A stretch of 64,000 nt of DNA. It comes from Pseudoscleropodium purum (lineage: Eukaryota; Streptophyta; Bryopsida; Hypnales; Brachytheciaceae). The notes beneath the pieces are model-generated. The model was not told the DNA's origin and searched no databases. It worked only from the letters and a program-made list of their open reading frames with translations. Location: positions 21,829,611 to 21,893,610 of the forward strand of contig OZ017801.1 in NCBI GenBank assembly GCA_963969395.1. The letters run 5' to 3'. A program made the translations under genes and the position numbers. How positions within the stretch are numbered: position 1 is the stretch's first letter; every line of letters starts with the position of its first letter. Positions 37,388 to 47,996 of this stretch are shown piece after piece.

Positions 37388-38824
37388 ATGACGAAGGGGA
37401 AGAAGAAGGTTGCGAAGCTAAAACATGGAGAGGGACCATCAAACTTGGAGGTAGCTCGCCAAAGTCCTTCAGAGGAATGCAAAAAATTCATGATTGAGCG
37501 CATCGTTCAATTTTATGAATCGGAAACAACATTGTCTTTAGACAATAAGTACATCAGATATCAAGAGGAGTGCGTGTCAAAATTCAAGGTAGACATGACA
37601 CAGATGTTGTTGGCTGCATTGAATGTGGCGAAGTGGCATGACAAAATGCATAAAACGCACTTCACCAAATGTTTGGAGAACAAGGTTCATGACGCTTTGT
37701 GGAATTCCAAAGTCATTTTGGTTAAATATGGCAAGGAATATCGATCCAATGACGCCCTGTTTGAAGAAGTGATTCTGAAAGCGGACTTATTTAGGGGGCG
37801 ATGTGCTCCATTCGCCAAAACGCACAATCGAGTTGGTTCAATTGGTTGGTGGAAAAGCAATGATGGAGTTGCTAAAGCGGAAAGGACCAAACGGCACCTC
37901 ATAGCACTTCCAAATACAGCACGCGTGATTGTTGTTGATGATAGAACGATGAGAGGTGGATATGCAACGATTCGAAAAGTCTGTATTGAAGGATGTCCAG
38001 GAATACTTCCTCATTGGGAGTTTGCGGCGAAAAAATCCATTTACCACCAAACTCGATCCGATTTTGCAAAGCTAGAACATCAAAACGAATCAATGGCTGT
38101 TCGAATTCTACACGCGTGTGTGATACGGTTTGTTGCGGTGCACGGAACGACGTGTGAAGGTTATGCGTATTGGTGGAATGGTGGAACTCTTCGACAAATG
38201 TTGAATATGGATAAGGACTTTCCAGACAACATTCAAATCCATTTGATGTATACGAATCCAACCGAAGAGGAGGTTGTAAAAGCTCACCATTTAGGACGAT
38301 ATCGGAAGAAGCGCACGGAGTTGACATGGGCGTTTATGCATATAATGTATGCAATGCATCTTGCTGGACATTTGCACAATGATCTTTCTCCGGACAACAT
38401 CTTGTTGCATTTTCCAAAGGATGAGTCACCTGTGTACATTGGAGTTTGCGATTGGGGCATGACCACCTTAACTTCTCAGCCAATGAAGTCTTTGTACACA
38501 TTTACATCAGCAGATGAGATGAAACAAACTTTGCAGAGGAGATGGTAGGTGGATCCACGTATTGCATATTTGCATAAAGTAGGTGCAGATGTGAAAGTCA
38601 TTCCGATGTATTCACGTAAGTCGAAAGAGTATGCCATTCGAAAAATTGCTCGGCGGATGAATGGAAACAACATGTCAGAGGCGTATTTCAACGTGCTACT
38701 TAAAACACCTAGTGCGACACAATTTGCCTTTTATGACTTTGCAAAAGTGTTTTATGCTTATTTGAAGCGCATTTCTTCGAAGTCTGACGATGAAAATACT
38801 AATTTGGCCCATGTGATTACGTGA
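37388..38824 (+). pseudogene. Protein-kinase-like cargo gene, copy 2, one in-frame stop
   Basis: Open from ATG 37,388 for 386 codons to a single TAG at 38,546-38,548, then open in the same frame to TGA 38,822-38,824 (91 further codons). Landmarks are as in copy 1: RGGYATIRKV, AAKK, HNDLSPDNIL and DWG. The TAG lies between RRW and VDPRIAY, near where kinases carry the APE motif, so it is inside the fold. It could come from TGG by one G-to-A change. Copy 1 has the same TAG plus a second one four codons earlier, where copy 2 keeps CAG. The first 238 codons differ from copy 1 at one residue; the remaining 240 differ at about 17. It is the better preserved copy; without readthrough the kinase would be truncated. 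Confidence 0.7.
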
Positions 38825-39227
38825 TTTTCTAATACATATCGTTGGCCGATACCAGATGAACATTTCCGCCATTTATATTAGATTGGTAGTGCAGAAGTAG
38901 TAGTTGAATACTTGAATAGGTTATATAGTCATTAAAAATTAGTTTAGAAATATAGAGTTGGAATGAAAAAAATTATATGTGCAATTAGCCAAATGTGCAC
39001 AATGTACAGTATTCTACATTAAATTGAATACATTTTGCCCATATTGATTATGTTTGTATTTGTGTTGATCTCGATTTTTTAAATAGTGTATATATATATT
39101 TGAAGTCACAAAATTTTTTAGTTTGCCTTCTGAAAATGAATTGGAATTTTTTCATAGTTTCAAGACTATCATAGACTCATGGTCAAACTTTATAATCTTT
39201 TAAATTGTTTAAAGATTAAGGGAGTGA

Positions 39228-39375
39228 CCGCGGGGCAGTTTGGGTAGGGCGGTTGAGGGAAATAGGGCCGTCAAAGCAGACGGGGCGGACGGGGCGGTCC
39301 CGGCGGACGCTGCATCTACGGGGACCGCGAATGTCAGCGGACGCTGCGGACACAGCGTCCGCGTCCGGACGTCGT
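39228..39375. promoter_or_regulatory. Subterminal CGGAC/GTCCG array, copy 2 (kinase side)
   Basis: Counterpart of 4,571-4,735, ending in GTCCGGACGTCGTGTCAACC at the terminus. Confidence 0.6.
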
Positions 39376-39385
39376 GTCAACCCTG

Positions 39386-39393
39386 CTTTGACC
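39386..39393. repeat. 8-bp target-site duplication half, complement of 'B' (CTTTGACC)
   Basis: The exact reverse complement of GGTCAAAG at 16,198-16,205. Confidence 0.85.
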
Positions 39394-41002
39394 CCCGTGT
39401 GCTATAAACATGATGCTATTTTTATAAAAATTCATTGATAGTCCTTGTAATGTTAGTATACCTCCAATATGTCCAATTTGTGGTTTTCAATTCACATTTT
39501 TTGGGTCAAAAATAGGACTAAAATCCCCCCAAATGTCTAAGGTAGATACCCAATCTAGGACAAGTTAAAAATAGTAAATTCATTTTTTGGAAATTTAAAA
39601 AGATAATCAGTGTTTGAAACTAGTGTATATATCTTCATTCCAAATTTCATGCCAAACCCACAACCAATGCAAAAGTTAAAAGCAAAAATCACATGTCTGA
39701 AGGCAAAGGGACAAGAAATAGGACAAGTGTTTTTTGCAATCACCTAGTGGAGTGCCTAAAATTACTATGTTGCCCCAAACCACAATTTGGTGGTTTAGAG
39801 GTTAATATTTGTAAGACTTATTGTGTGAATATTTTGTATTTATAAGGGTACAAATATATTTCATCTCAAAAAGCAATTAACTTTTGGGTTCAAAACATGA
39901 TCCACTAAGTACAACTCAAATATTAAAGATTGAAGTGAAATAAAAATCTTAAATAATCAACATAATTAGAACTTCAAATTTGAACCTAAGAAAAAAAGAT
40001 TTTTGTGAATTTTATTATTATTCAATCTACAATTAATTTTAAGCCTAATTTTCAAATTTTGGTTTAAAAATCTAAATAGTTAGTACTTAAAATTTATAAT
40101 TGTAGTAGTAATAAAAAATAATCTTATAGATATGTTCAATAAATTATTCTTTGCAACTTTAAAAAGAAATTCATTATTTTAGATATTCTTCTAAATTTCA
40201 TTCTATAATATATCTTCACAATTTCGAATATATGGACTATCTCTTAGGTGATAAACAACTATAACTACCTCTAAATATTGTTGTACACAGCCATTATTTT
40301 CTCATTTTTGAGAAAGTGATAAGATGGCTATCAATTTCACCTTGATCCTTGATGCACTAATACATTCCTACATTTATCAATTTTAAAATAGTGAATCACT
40401 TTGAAGTCACATTTAAGTCCTTTCCCATCCAAAGTTTATCCAATTTTCTTTCTAGATATGAAAAAAAAATAGCAAAAGGAAGACTATTTCTTGATCTCCA
40501 AAAAAGACAATTATTGTGCATTGCTGCAACATGTCATCTCCCATAGTACCTTAAAAAAAGGGTTGACTACATGGTAGGGTTTTATCTATTGACTTGTCAA
40601 GAATCTTTAATAATAAAAACAAGTGACAATGAAATCTCGAAACATTCATCCTCCACTAAAGAACATGGGACTAATCAATCCTCTTGTTTGAAGTCAATTC
40701 AAAATACCCAAATATTGAATTCGTCTTGCTCAAGGACCAAGACTCTTGAGTTCATGGACCCAACTTCTACACTTAATGATCAACTTCCATCTGTGCTCTC
40801 TATGATCATTGACAACCCCCTCCCCCCTTCGCTTCAGTCCAAGACACGAGGCTGAAAAACGCTTGCAGTAATACAGTATGTCAAGCGCTATCAGATTGTC
40901 ATTTCCTTTGACTCCTGTTGTTGTGTATGCCTTTCTTCAGCAAGCTACAGGAACCCTGGAGTAATAGTTCTTAGGATCCTCTATCTGTAAGACTGTAAGA
41001 CT
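39394..41002. other. Intergenic, no gene recognised
   Basis: AT-rich up to about 40,550, then more balanced composition. A 94-codon ORF at 40,571-40,855 has no recognisable domain. The last bases contain a short tandem (GTAAGACT repeated at 40,987-41,002) directly beside the palindrome boundary. Confidence 0.4.
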
Positions 41003-41544
41003 GTAACTAGAAAATCACTATTGATCGCACAATTCACCAGTTCAAAGGTGCCATTCCGAGTTTTTAGGATTATGGTGGACCAGTCCAAGCAGGCCACCAA
41101 TCATTCAAAAGTAGTTCCATGGCCACAGGGGTATGCATGCTGGGTTTACGGCTCCCTGCAGATGGAGATCGACCCCAGTTTCAGGATGTCCTTGGAAGAC
41201 TTGCAAGTCACAAACTGGACCAAGCGGAGTGAGAAGGGTTTTGTGATCAGATTGGACTAGCTGCTAGGTTGTGCAGGTTATCATTCTCAGGGTCTTATAA
41301 AAATTTACAGAAAAGGGGTTCCGTAGGGGTTGATCTCATTGACGGTTGGTGTTAACAGCTACCCAGAGTCCTCTATACTTTGGATAGGACGTCACTGTCG
41401 TATAGAATGTTGGGGTTGTCATGGCAGATCCTCTATACTTTTTTGCCCTCGCCAGTCCGTTGGTTCAGGTCCCACACCAAAGTCCACAGGGCAGTGGGAG
41501 TGACCGTGAAGGTGGTTGACATCCTAGTCACTCTTTGGTTGCAG

Positions 41545-41807
41545 ATTTTTTGAGCAACGGCAGGTACAGAAGTGTGGAGCACCGGGCATTTGCGAGCTCA
41601 AAGCCCCGTATATCTATTGCCACTTTCAGCGCCCCTTCAGACGAGACAGTTGTAGGTCCCATCCCTGAGTTGCTGAGTGCCAAAGAGCGTCCGAGGTTCA
41701 AACCGATTAAATTCTCCGAGTTTAAGAAATCGTTTTACTTTGCCGGCTGGGCGAAAGCTTCTTCTGGCAAAGAGCATCTCGGTCACTTACTAGTCGATCA
41801 GGATTGA
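41545..41807 (+). pseudogene. Orphan copy of dioxygenase exon 3
   Basis: Exact inverted duplicate of exon 3 of the gene at 57,296-59,652. It has the acceptor GGTTGCAG, the frame SNGRYRSVEHRAF with the distal iron-binding His, and PRISIATF with the 2-oxoglutarate-binding Arg and Ser. The rest of the gene is absent because the duplication starts in intron 2. It carries the same run of six T's at its start. It cannot make an enzyme alone. Confidence 0.85.
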
Positions 41808-42057
41808 CATTGTACAGTGGTGAGCATCAACTTACTTTGTACCGTGATACCAACTTTGAAGCACTTAAAATGCAAGGTTCTGATGTGGCTAGGACCTTTG
41901 TTTGAGTTGAACTCTCCAAGCATGTAAGTTCTACCCTGAAAGATCATATACTAAACCCACGCTATGTGGTTTTCCTCTTTGGGTTCTGAAGTTGTAATTC
42001 CAGTTTAGGGATGAGTTTCGATTCCATTTTGTAGTGATGCAATGAAGCAAGACTCTG

Positions 42058-42364
42058 GATATCAGGACAGGAAGCGTGCAATGGTGAATCAGGTGACACA
42101 GCTTGAAATGGGATACCGACGGTAAAATCACAGGCGCATGTGTTACTTGCCACGTTCTGCTGCAAACTTCAGTCAAGAGCCTGAAAAGAAGCGGCTGTAA
42201 TGCGAAGCCTTCAAGAATTTGATCGGTGAGTGTCAGTTGAGCTCCGTTGGGAAACACATGCCGATGCAAGTGACTCACTGCTTGGTTGAAAAGAGCTCTA
42301 TTTGAAGAGAAAGAGGAAATTTTCAGATTTCTCGTTTTCAAATTTATGTTTACCATTCTCTGAC
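42058..42364 (-). repeat. 307-bp repeat unit, copy a
   Basis: Nearly identical to 47,464-47,770 in the same orientation, and inverted at 51,333-51,639 and 56,739-57,045. On the minus strand it holds an ORF beginning MVNINLKTRNLKISSF; copy b reads MVSLNVKTRNLKISSF. The few differences cluster at this ORF start and are conservative, which hints at a coding past, but no family is recognised. Confidence 0.75.
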
Positions 42365-42530
42365 TGACTGCAAAGTGATTACCGAAGCTTTTATATCGAA
42401 GCCTCGGTGTCCTTATGCCTGCACCAAAGGGACTGCGTCTTTAGCAGAAAGGTGGCTGTTGAGTGCTCCACTCCATCACTGCAATTATGACCTTCCCATT
42501 TTCCTCAACTGACGCAGCAACTCAAAACTT

Positions 42531-42767
42531 TTGACTATGGAGCCTTCGTTCTCTTTCACGATGTCTTCAATGACGCAAAGTAAGTTTTATAAGGTGCTGA
42601 GGGATGAAGCGTGGATGCATTGTGGTTGCTCTGTAAGAAGCGGAGCCGCTATTGCATCTGGCTTGCAACTTCACTGTGTGAAAACCTTATACGTTCCATA
42701 TGAAGTTGAAGTGGTAAAGACGCTTGCAGAACTCTTTGATCTGACCCTCTTTGAAATACATGCTTGA
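42531..42767 (+). other. Unassigned ORF of about 78 codons
   Basis: Contains SKFYKVLRDEAWMHCGC and GAAIASGLQLHCVKTL, of more protein-like composition than its surroundings. No family recognised and no splice signals established. Duplicated at 56,336-56,572 (minus). Confidence 0.25.
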
Positions 42768-43411
42768 ATATCTTGCACACATGCCATACTATCCAGAATG
42801 TCTCACTTAGAGCACACTTGTGTCACATTCATTCTATTTGATTGTATGAAAGTCTCCTAACATCATGGGGTTTTATTGAGTTCCGTATGTGGTTCATACA
42901 AAAATTACACAAGTTTACAATAGTGAGCAGTGGATATTATGAACTTCTTCTTCTTGTTTTAACCTTTTTGTCCATTTAGCTAATATTTTTGTACATAGCA
43001 GCCTTTGAGAACAATGCTTTTGTTCTGTTTAAGGCTACATGAGGCTACATGGATCTCATTGTTCATGTTGAGCTTATACAAATGACAGCCAAGGCACTAT
43101 GTTCTAAAGAGCTAATGTCTGACAATATTGTGCCTCAGATCCAAAGTTTTGTAATTACAAAAAGTCCTCAATGGCCATCACTCTGTACTTACAATTTTTA
43201 TTTGGTGAAATTGCCATCCTCTTGTCAACTTGATCAATGCAACTTAGTCACAAACTTCATTGTTTGGTTACCTTCACAATATTCAGTGTGAAGTACTTTG
43301 TGTTTGCTATCATTGGTCTAGAGTTTGAGCAGAATTTCGAATAATTTAGCAGGCCTCATAATTGTGATCTCCTTCCCTGCTGACTCATGTTATCTTTTCT
43401 TTTTCTTTCAG

Positions 43412-43516
43412 GGTGTCTGGACACTAGTCCCATACATGGCAGCTGGGATTGGCTCAATCATGTTCTTCTCACATGAGCGTGGCAGGAACAATCCTTTTGA
43501 TTCATTGAACATTTGA
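43412..43516 (+). other. Possible terminal exon encoding a membrane segment (palindrome copy 1)
   Basis: A strong acceptor (TTTTCTTTTTCTTTCAG at 43,395-43,411) precedes an open frame beginning GVWTLVPYMAAGIGSIMFF and ending NNPFDSLNI at a TGA. It has one hydrophobic helix and then a basic tail. No upstream exon is identifiable and I do not recognise the protein. Its inverted duplicate is 55,587-55,691. Confidence 0.35.
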
Positions 43517-45264
43517 TGCAACACTCATTTTGAGTTCTCATTGCAACTATTGTCCTCTCAATTTTTGTTGACATGGTGGTTCCAACATGTGGATGAAAAG
43601 TTCTAAAATCATGACAGCTCCATGTAGAGTACATACTAATTTATTCAGCCACCCTTTCTCATTAATTGTTCAGAAAGGCTTTGTTGAAATGGTGATGGGC
43701 ATGGTTAGTACTGGCATTCCAGAAAATCCACTTGAATATTATTTCAGGATCTCTGAACATGAAACAGGAATGGGACTCAGTTGATCTTCTCTGCAATCGG
43801 TGATTCAAAGTCAGGTTATGTTCGCGTCCCAGAGAAGAGGAGAGGCAATTCCAAGGATCATGCACTCCCCATTAGCTTTTCCTCTAGTACTCAACTCAAA
43901 ATCAACTCAAAATCAATGGCAATACACACATAACTTAATATTGAGTTCAGGAGTAGCCTACTGTGGCACTTCTGTGTGTGATCGATATTTGGAAAAAAAA
44001 AACAGCTCTGTTACAATCTGCAATCATTCACCTCTTCCGAATTTACATTTGATAACTGAGCACATCAAGATTTGCTTTTTTTCAGTATTCGATCGCACAA
44101 AACCAGAACATCCTTATTCATTGGAGAGTACACAAGGTAACTTACCCCTTAAAGGATGAATATGTGACCTCATATATCATCCTTTTTCATTATTATGTGA
44201 GTCGTTGGACAGGTTTCAAGTACTACAAAAGCACTCATTGTGTGAATCATTGGTTTCAAATATTACAAAAGCACTCATTGGAAGTCAAACTGCTATAGAA
44301 GACCTCCACTTTTCACAACAAAATTTCAAGGATGAATAATAGAACTTCTATCCTAACTAAATGAATTTTTCCCATCATCTATCAGATGCCAAACATTAGT
44401 GTCAACATTTAAGGGTTATACATGGAATCTGTTTGTGAAAAACATACACCCTTCTATGGTTGTGCAACTTAGCATGTTATATTTCCCATAAGTGGGATTC
44501 AAATTTGAGTTACTTAGAAGTAAGATTTGTATAGTCCAAAAGGTTACAATAATCTTACAAATTGCCTAGTGTGTCATATACCAAATTTTACATGATATAG
44601 AATGTAATTGCCATTTTTTTGTCTCGCATGATTAACATTGAATTCTTATACAAACACATCCCAAGCATACCAAATTTCAGTTTATAAAAACCAGGACTCT
44701 ACATTTGGTGAATTGTTTCAATTAATATTCATGGATTTACAAGATAATTGATTTTTAAAACATTGGTGATTAATTTCATTTTAATTTGATTGCATAGATA
44801 TGTACAAAGCATCCACATGCACATCTTTCATGTTATCCCATTAACCCTTCAAGGACTAGGTGTTCCAATGAACGCAAACACATCTTAAGTATACAAGGAT
44901 GCATTTATTCATCCATCGATTTTTTTAAAGATTCTTGTATTAGTTCTTTTAATGTTTTTATGGTACAGATTCTAGAGATTTTGTTTTGCAAATATTCTAT
45001 CAACATTTTGAACTTCAAGGAAAAAAATTCTTTTGAAAATCACAGATATTCAATTTGCAATCGATTCTTAGAAAGGAATTTTTGTTTTTTGGTTCAACAT
45101 TGTTTTAAAAAATATTGGTATGTACACTAGGTGATTTAATTCTATATGGATATGACGTGTGGAACATATTTCAAAACTCTTGTTTGAGATTCATCATTAA
45201 TCTCTAAAAGGACCAAATAGCATTTTTTGGCAACACAAAAATTTTAGGCAGTATACTATGAATG
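43517..45264. other. No gene recognised (left arm)
   Basis: Short ORFs only. A segment at about 44,548-44,690 resembles 46,488-46,650, beginning with the shared phrase AATCTTACAAATTGCCTA, so it is a diverged direct repeat. A short tandem of 'CTACAAAAGCACTCATTG' type lies at 44,220-44,285. Confidence 0.4.
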
Positions 45265-46145
45265 GAATTTTTTTTCTTTCAAATTTCCAAACAACATGGC
45301 GATAAGGAGAAGCTTTAAGGCCCAACTACTTTCATAACTTTTGACCACATTGTTAAAAAATTATTGTATGATATGTAATTTTCAATGAATTGCAGGTAGC
45401 CAAAGCAATTCAAAAAATTTCTTTAAAAATCACCTTTTTAAGTAATAAATATTTGAAATGATACTTTAGATTTGTGTACGTGTGTTTGTAAAGCTTTAAC
45501 TTATTCCATTTTGATTCATGCGATATTTTTTATGAAGAGTTTTAGTTTGCAAGTAGTCATGGAATTTCTAATCTAAGATAAATTTTGAAGTCTTTTATTT
45601 AACTCAATCTTCAATATTTTTTGAAAAAGAATAAAAACATAGGATGTAGATTGTTTATTATACCACTACAACCATTGGAATCAACATTTTCCAATGCCAT
45701 AACTAAATTCTAAGCAATTCAGTGCTTTGAATCATTTTCTACTTCTTTCTCCTTATTATTTATTTTTTATATGTTGTATAATTCCAAATGATCTAAATTT
45801 TTTCAAGCATGTAGCCAACTTGTCTTAAAGAATAAATCCAAAGAAGAACCACCATTTGGGACATTTTTTCATACAAATGTGACCTTGCCAAATGCAATTG
45901 CCCAATTTTTTGCAAGGCCCCCAAAATAATTTTTGTCAATTCAAACACTAATATCTTGCAATCTACATGGTGAAAATTTCTGAAATTTTTTCCACATCTT
46001 CTCAAACCAATCTACTACAAGATCCTATGGTTAAATGTGTCAAAAAAATGTACTTTTCCTAAAATTTAGTACTTATACTAGAAATGGTAGTTTTGGAGCT
46101 TTTTAGATGAAAATATAGTAAAAAACTTGTAGGGGGTTAAATTAT
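45265..46145 (+). repeat. Dispersed non-coding repeat, about 0.9 kb (left arm copy)
   Basis: Collinear with 16,600-17,490 and ends in the family signature GGGGGTTAA. Its palindromic partner is 52,958-53,838. Confidence 0.65.
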
Positions 46146-47463
46146 TCTTCTAAATTGCATTTAATAATACATCTGTACAAATTTGTAAATTTAGACAACC
46201 CTTGTCTTTGAGGGATCAAGTAACAAAAATATGATCTTTAAAAAATTCAATGTAAAGTGTTGTAAGACTAAACTTTGAAAAATAGATATCTCTATGTTTT
46301 AACTATATTGTTGTGACAATTGTAAGTCTAGTTTGCTTGTGCTAGTTGCTAGAAAAGTGACAACTTTGGCTACTCTATCATGATGTTTTTACTATGCCAC
46401 ACTCTCTTATATCATGAAATTTATTTGGTTGGTGTTGCTTTGATAGATTGGTTTCATTAATGTATAGTAATGTATCTAGTTAGGTCCAATAATCTTACAA
46501 ATTGCCTATTGTGCCATTTGAATATTTTGCATAAATACAGTACAATTCAAGGCATTTTTTGTCTTGCTTAATTAACATTCCATTCTAATGCAACCCCAAT
46601 CAAGTATGCCAAATTTCTAGACCATGAACAAATTGAAAATCACTTTTCTTTCCCATTGTTGCTTGGATGAAAGTCATCCTAATTTGTGGAGATACTTTAT
46701 GAAGTTGTTGTCCTATCTAATGGTTGAATTTGGTGTTAGTAGAGTACATTATTTTTCTAAAATTACAAATGTGGAAGTGTGTCAAGTGGTTGACTAAGCC
46801 AAAATTGCATTGATTCTAGTTCAAAACTAGAATTGCAAAAATGTTGACATAGCTTTCAAAAACAAAAATAATTCAAAAAATCAGCTTTTCAAAATTTATA
46901 AAAAAAAAATATTGGTGATGGCATTGGTGAATCTAACCATACTGATGGAGTGTAAAGCTCAAAGTCTCCAACTTTTGTTTGTATACCAATTCCAATATAT
47001 TCTTCCAAATAGTACTTGGTGATGATTTTTTTTCTCAAATTGTCATTTCTGAAGAGACTCTGGACGTTTACGGGTAAAAATGTGGAGATATCTGTTTTAC
47101 ATTGTGATGGGCTCGTCTACCTCACTTCCGTTAACAGGAGAGCACACAAGCCCACAAGCCGGCTTTGTCAAATTCCCTGACGATTTCAGCAGACGATTTG
47201 TTTGTGCTCACCTGGCTGTCTCCTCTCCCACAGCCTGAAATTTGCATAAACTCCTCTCTCTATCTCTCTTTCCCCCTTGAGGAGAAGAGGGGGTCTCAAA
47301 TGGTCGAGCGACTTTCAAAACGGCTAAGGTCACAGCACCTGACCTTGGCCATGAATTGAGCAAGCATCGTATTTCTTCTCCAGATGCATCTGATGTTGAA
47401 GTCCCTGCGAAGGATGCTGGTGTGCACATTTAACTTTACTGGTAAGCCTTCAACCATTCCACC

Positions 47464-47770
47464 GATATCAGGACAGGAAGCGTGCAATGGTGAATCAGGT
47501 GACACAGCTTGAAATGGGATACCGACGGTAAAATCACAGGCGCATGTGTTACTTGCCACGTTCTGCTGCAAACTTCAGTCAAGAGCCTGAAAAGAAGCGG
47601 CTGTAATGCGAAGCCTTCAAGAATTTGATCGGTGAGTGTCAGTTGAGCTCCGTTGGGAAACACATGCCGATGCAAGTGACTCACTGCTTGGTTGAAAAGA
47701 GCTCTATTTGAAGAGAAAGAGGAAATTTTCAGATTTCTCGTTTTCACATTTAGACTTACCATTCTCTGAC
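47464..47770 (-). repeat. 307-bp repeat unit, copy b
   Basis: Direct repeat of 42,058-42,364. Flanking sequences differ on both sides, so the unit was copied on its own before the 7-kb inverted duplication. Confidence 0.75.
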
Positions 47771-47996
47771 CGAGTGTTTTGAGTTTGAAAACTCACCCAA
47801 GGACAACCCGATGATCTTGCTGTGTAGAAAACTTCATATTTTTGGTTGAAGCAGCCTGGAAGAAACCAGAAATTGGTGGTTTGTAGTGCATTTAGAGATT
47901 AAAGGAAGAACCATATGAAGGTTTATGTGGAGTCATAAGAAAGATAAAGTGAATATTAGAGAGGAAAATAGAACTCTCAAATGCAACTCAAATGAC

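Larger units (their letters stand above)
26200..39385 (-). mobile_element. Giant hAT-type transposon with kinase cargo, copy 2 (13.2 kb), inverted
   Basis: The termini CAGGGTTGAC and GTCAACCCTG are a perfect 10-bp inverted repeat. Gene order is the mirror image of copy 1. Coordinates of homologous points in the transposase half sum to 42,397 over about 3.7 kb, so that half has almost no indels. A 3.3-kb nested element interrupts the transposase gene here. An 18-bp tandem duplication in the acidic tail (near 26,750-26,800) is specific to this copy. Confidence 0.85.
41003..47996 (+). repeat. Left arm of a 7-kb inverted repeat (palindrome 2)
   Basis: Every homologous point in this arm and in 51,107-58,100 sums to 99,103, so the arms have no net indel over 6,994 bp. 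Translated ORFs are identical in both arms wherever compared; I noticed one base difference near the inner edge. The outer boundary is sharp at 41,003/58,100, inside intron 2 of the dioxygenase gene. The inner boundary is ragged. Confidence 0.9.

Noticed and set aside
4569..39385. One single giant composite element spanning both hAT copies
   Set aside because: The outermost flanks ACTTGAGT and CTTTGACC do not match as a target duplication, whereas two separate insertions plus an inversion account for all four flanks.
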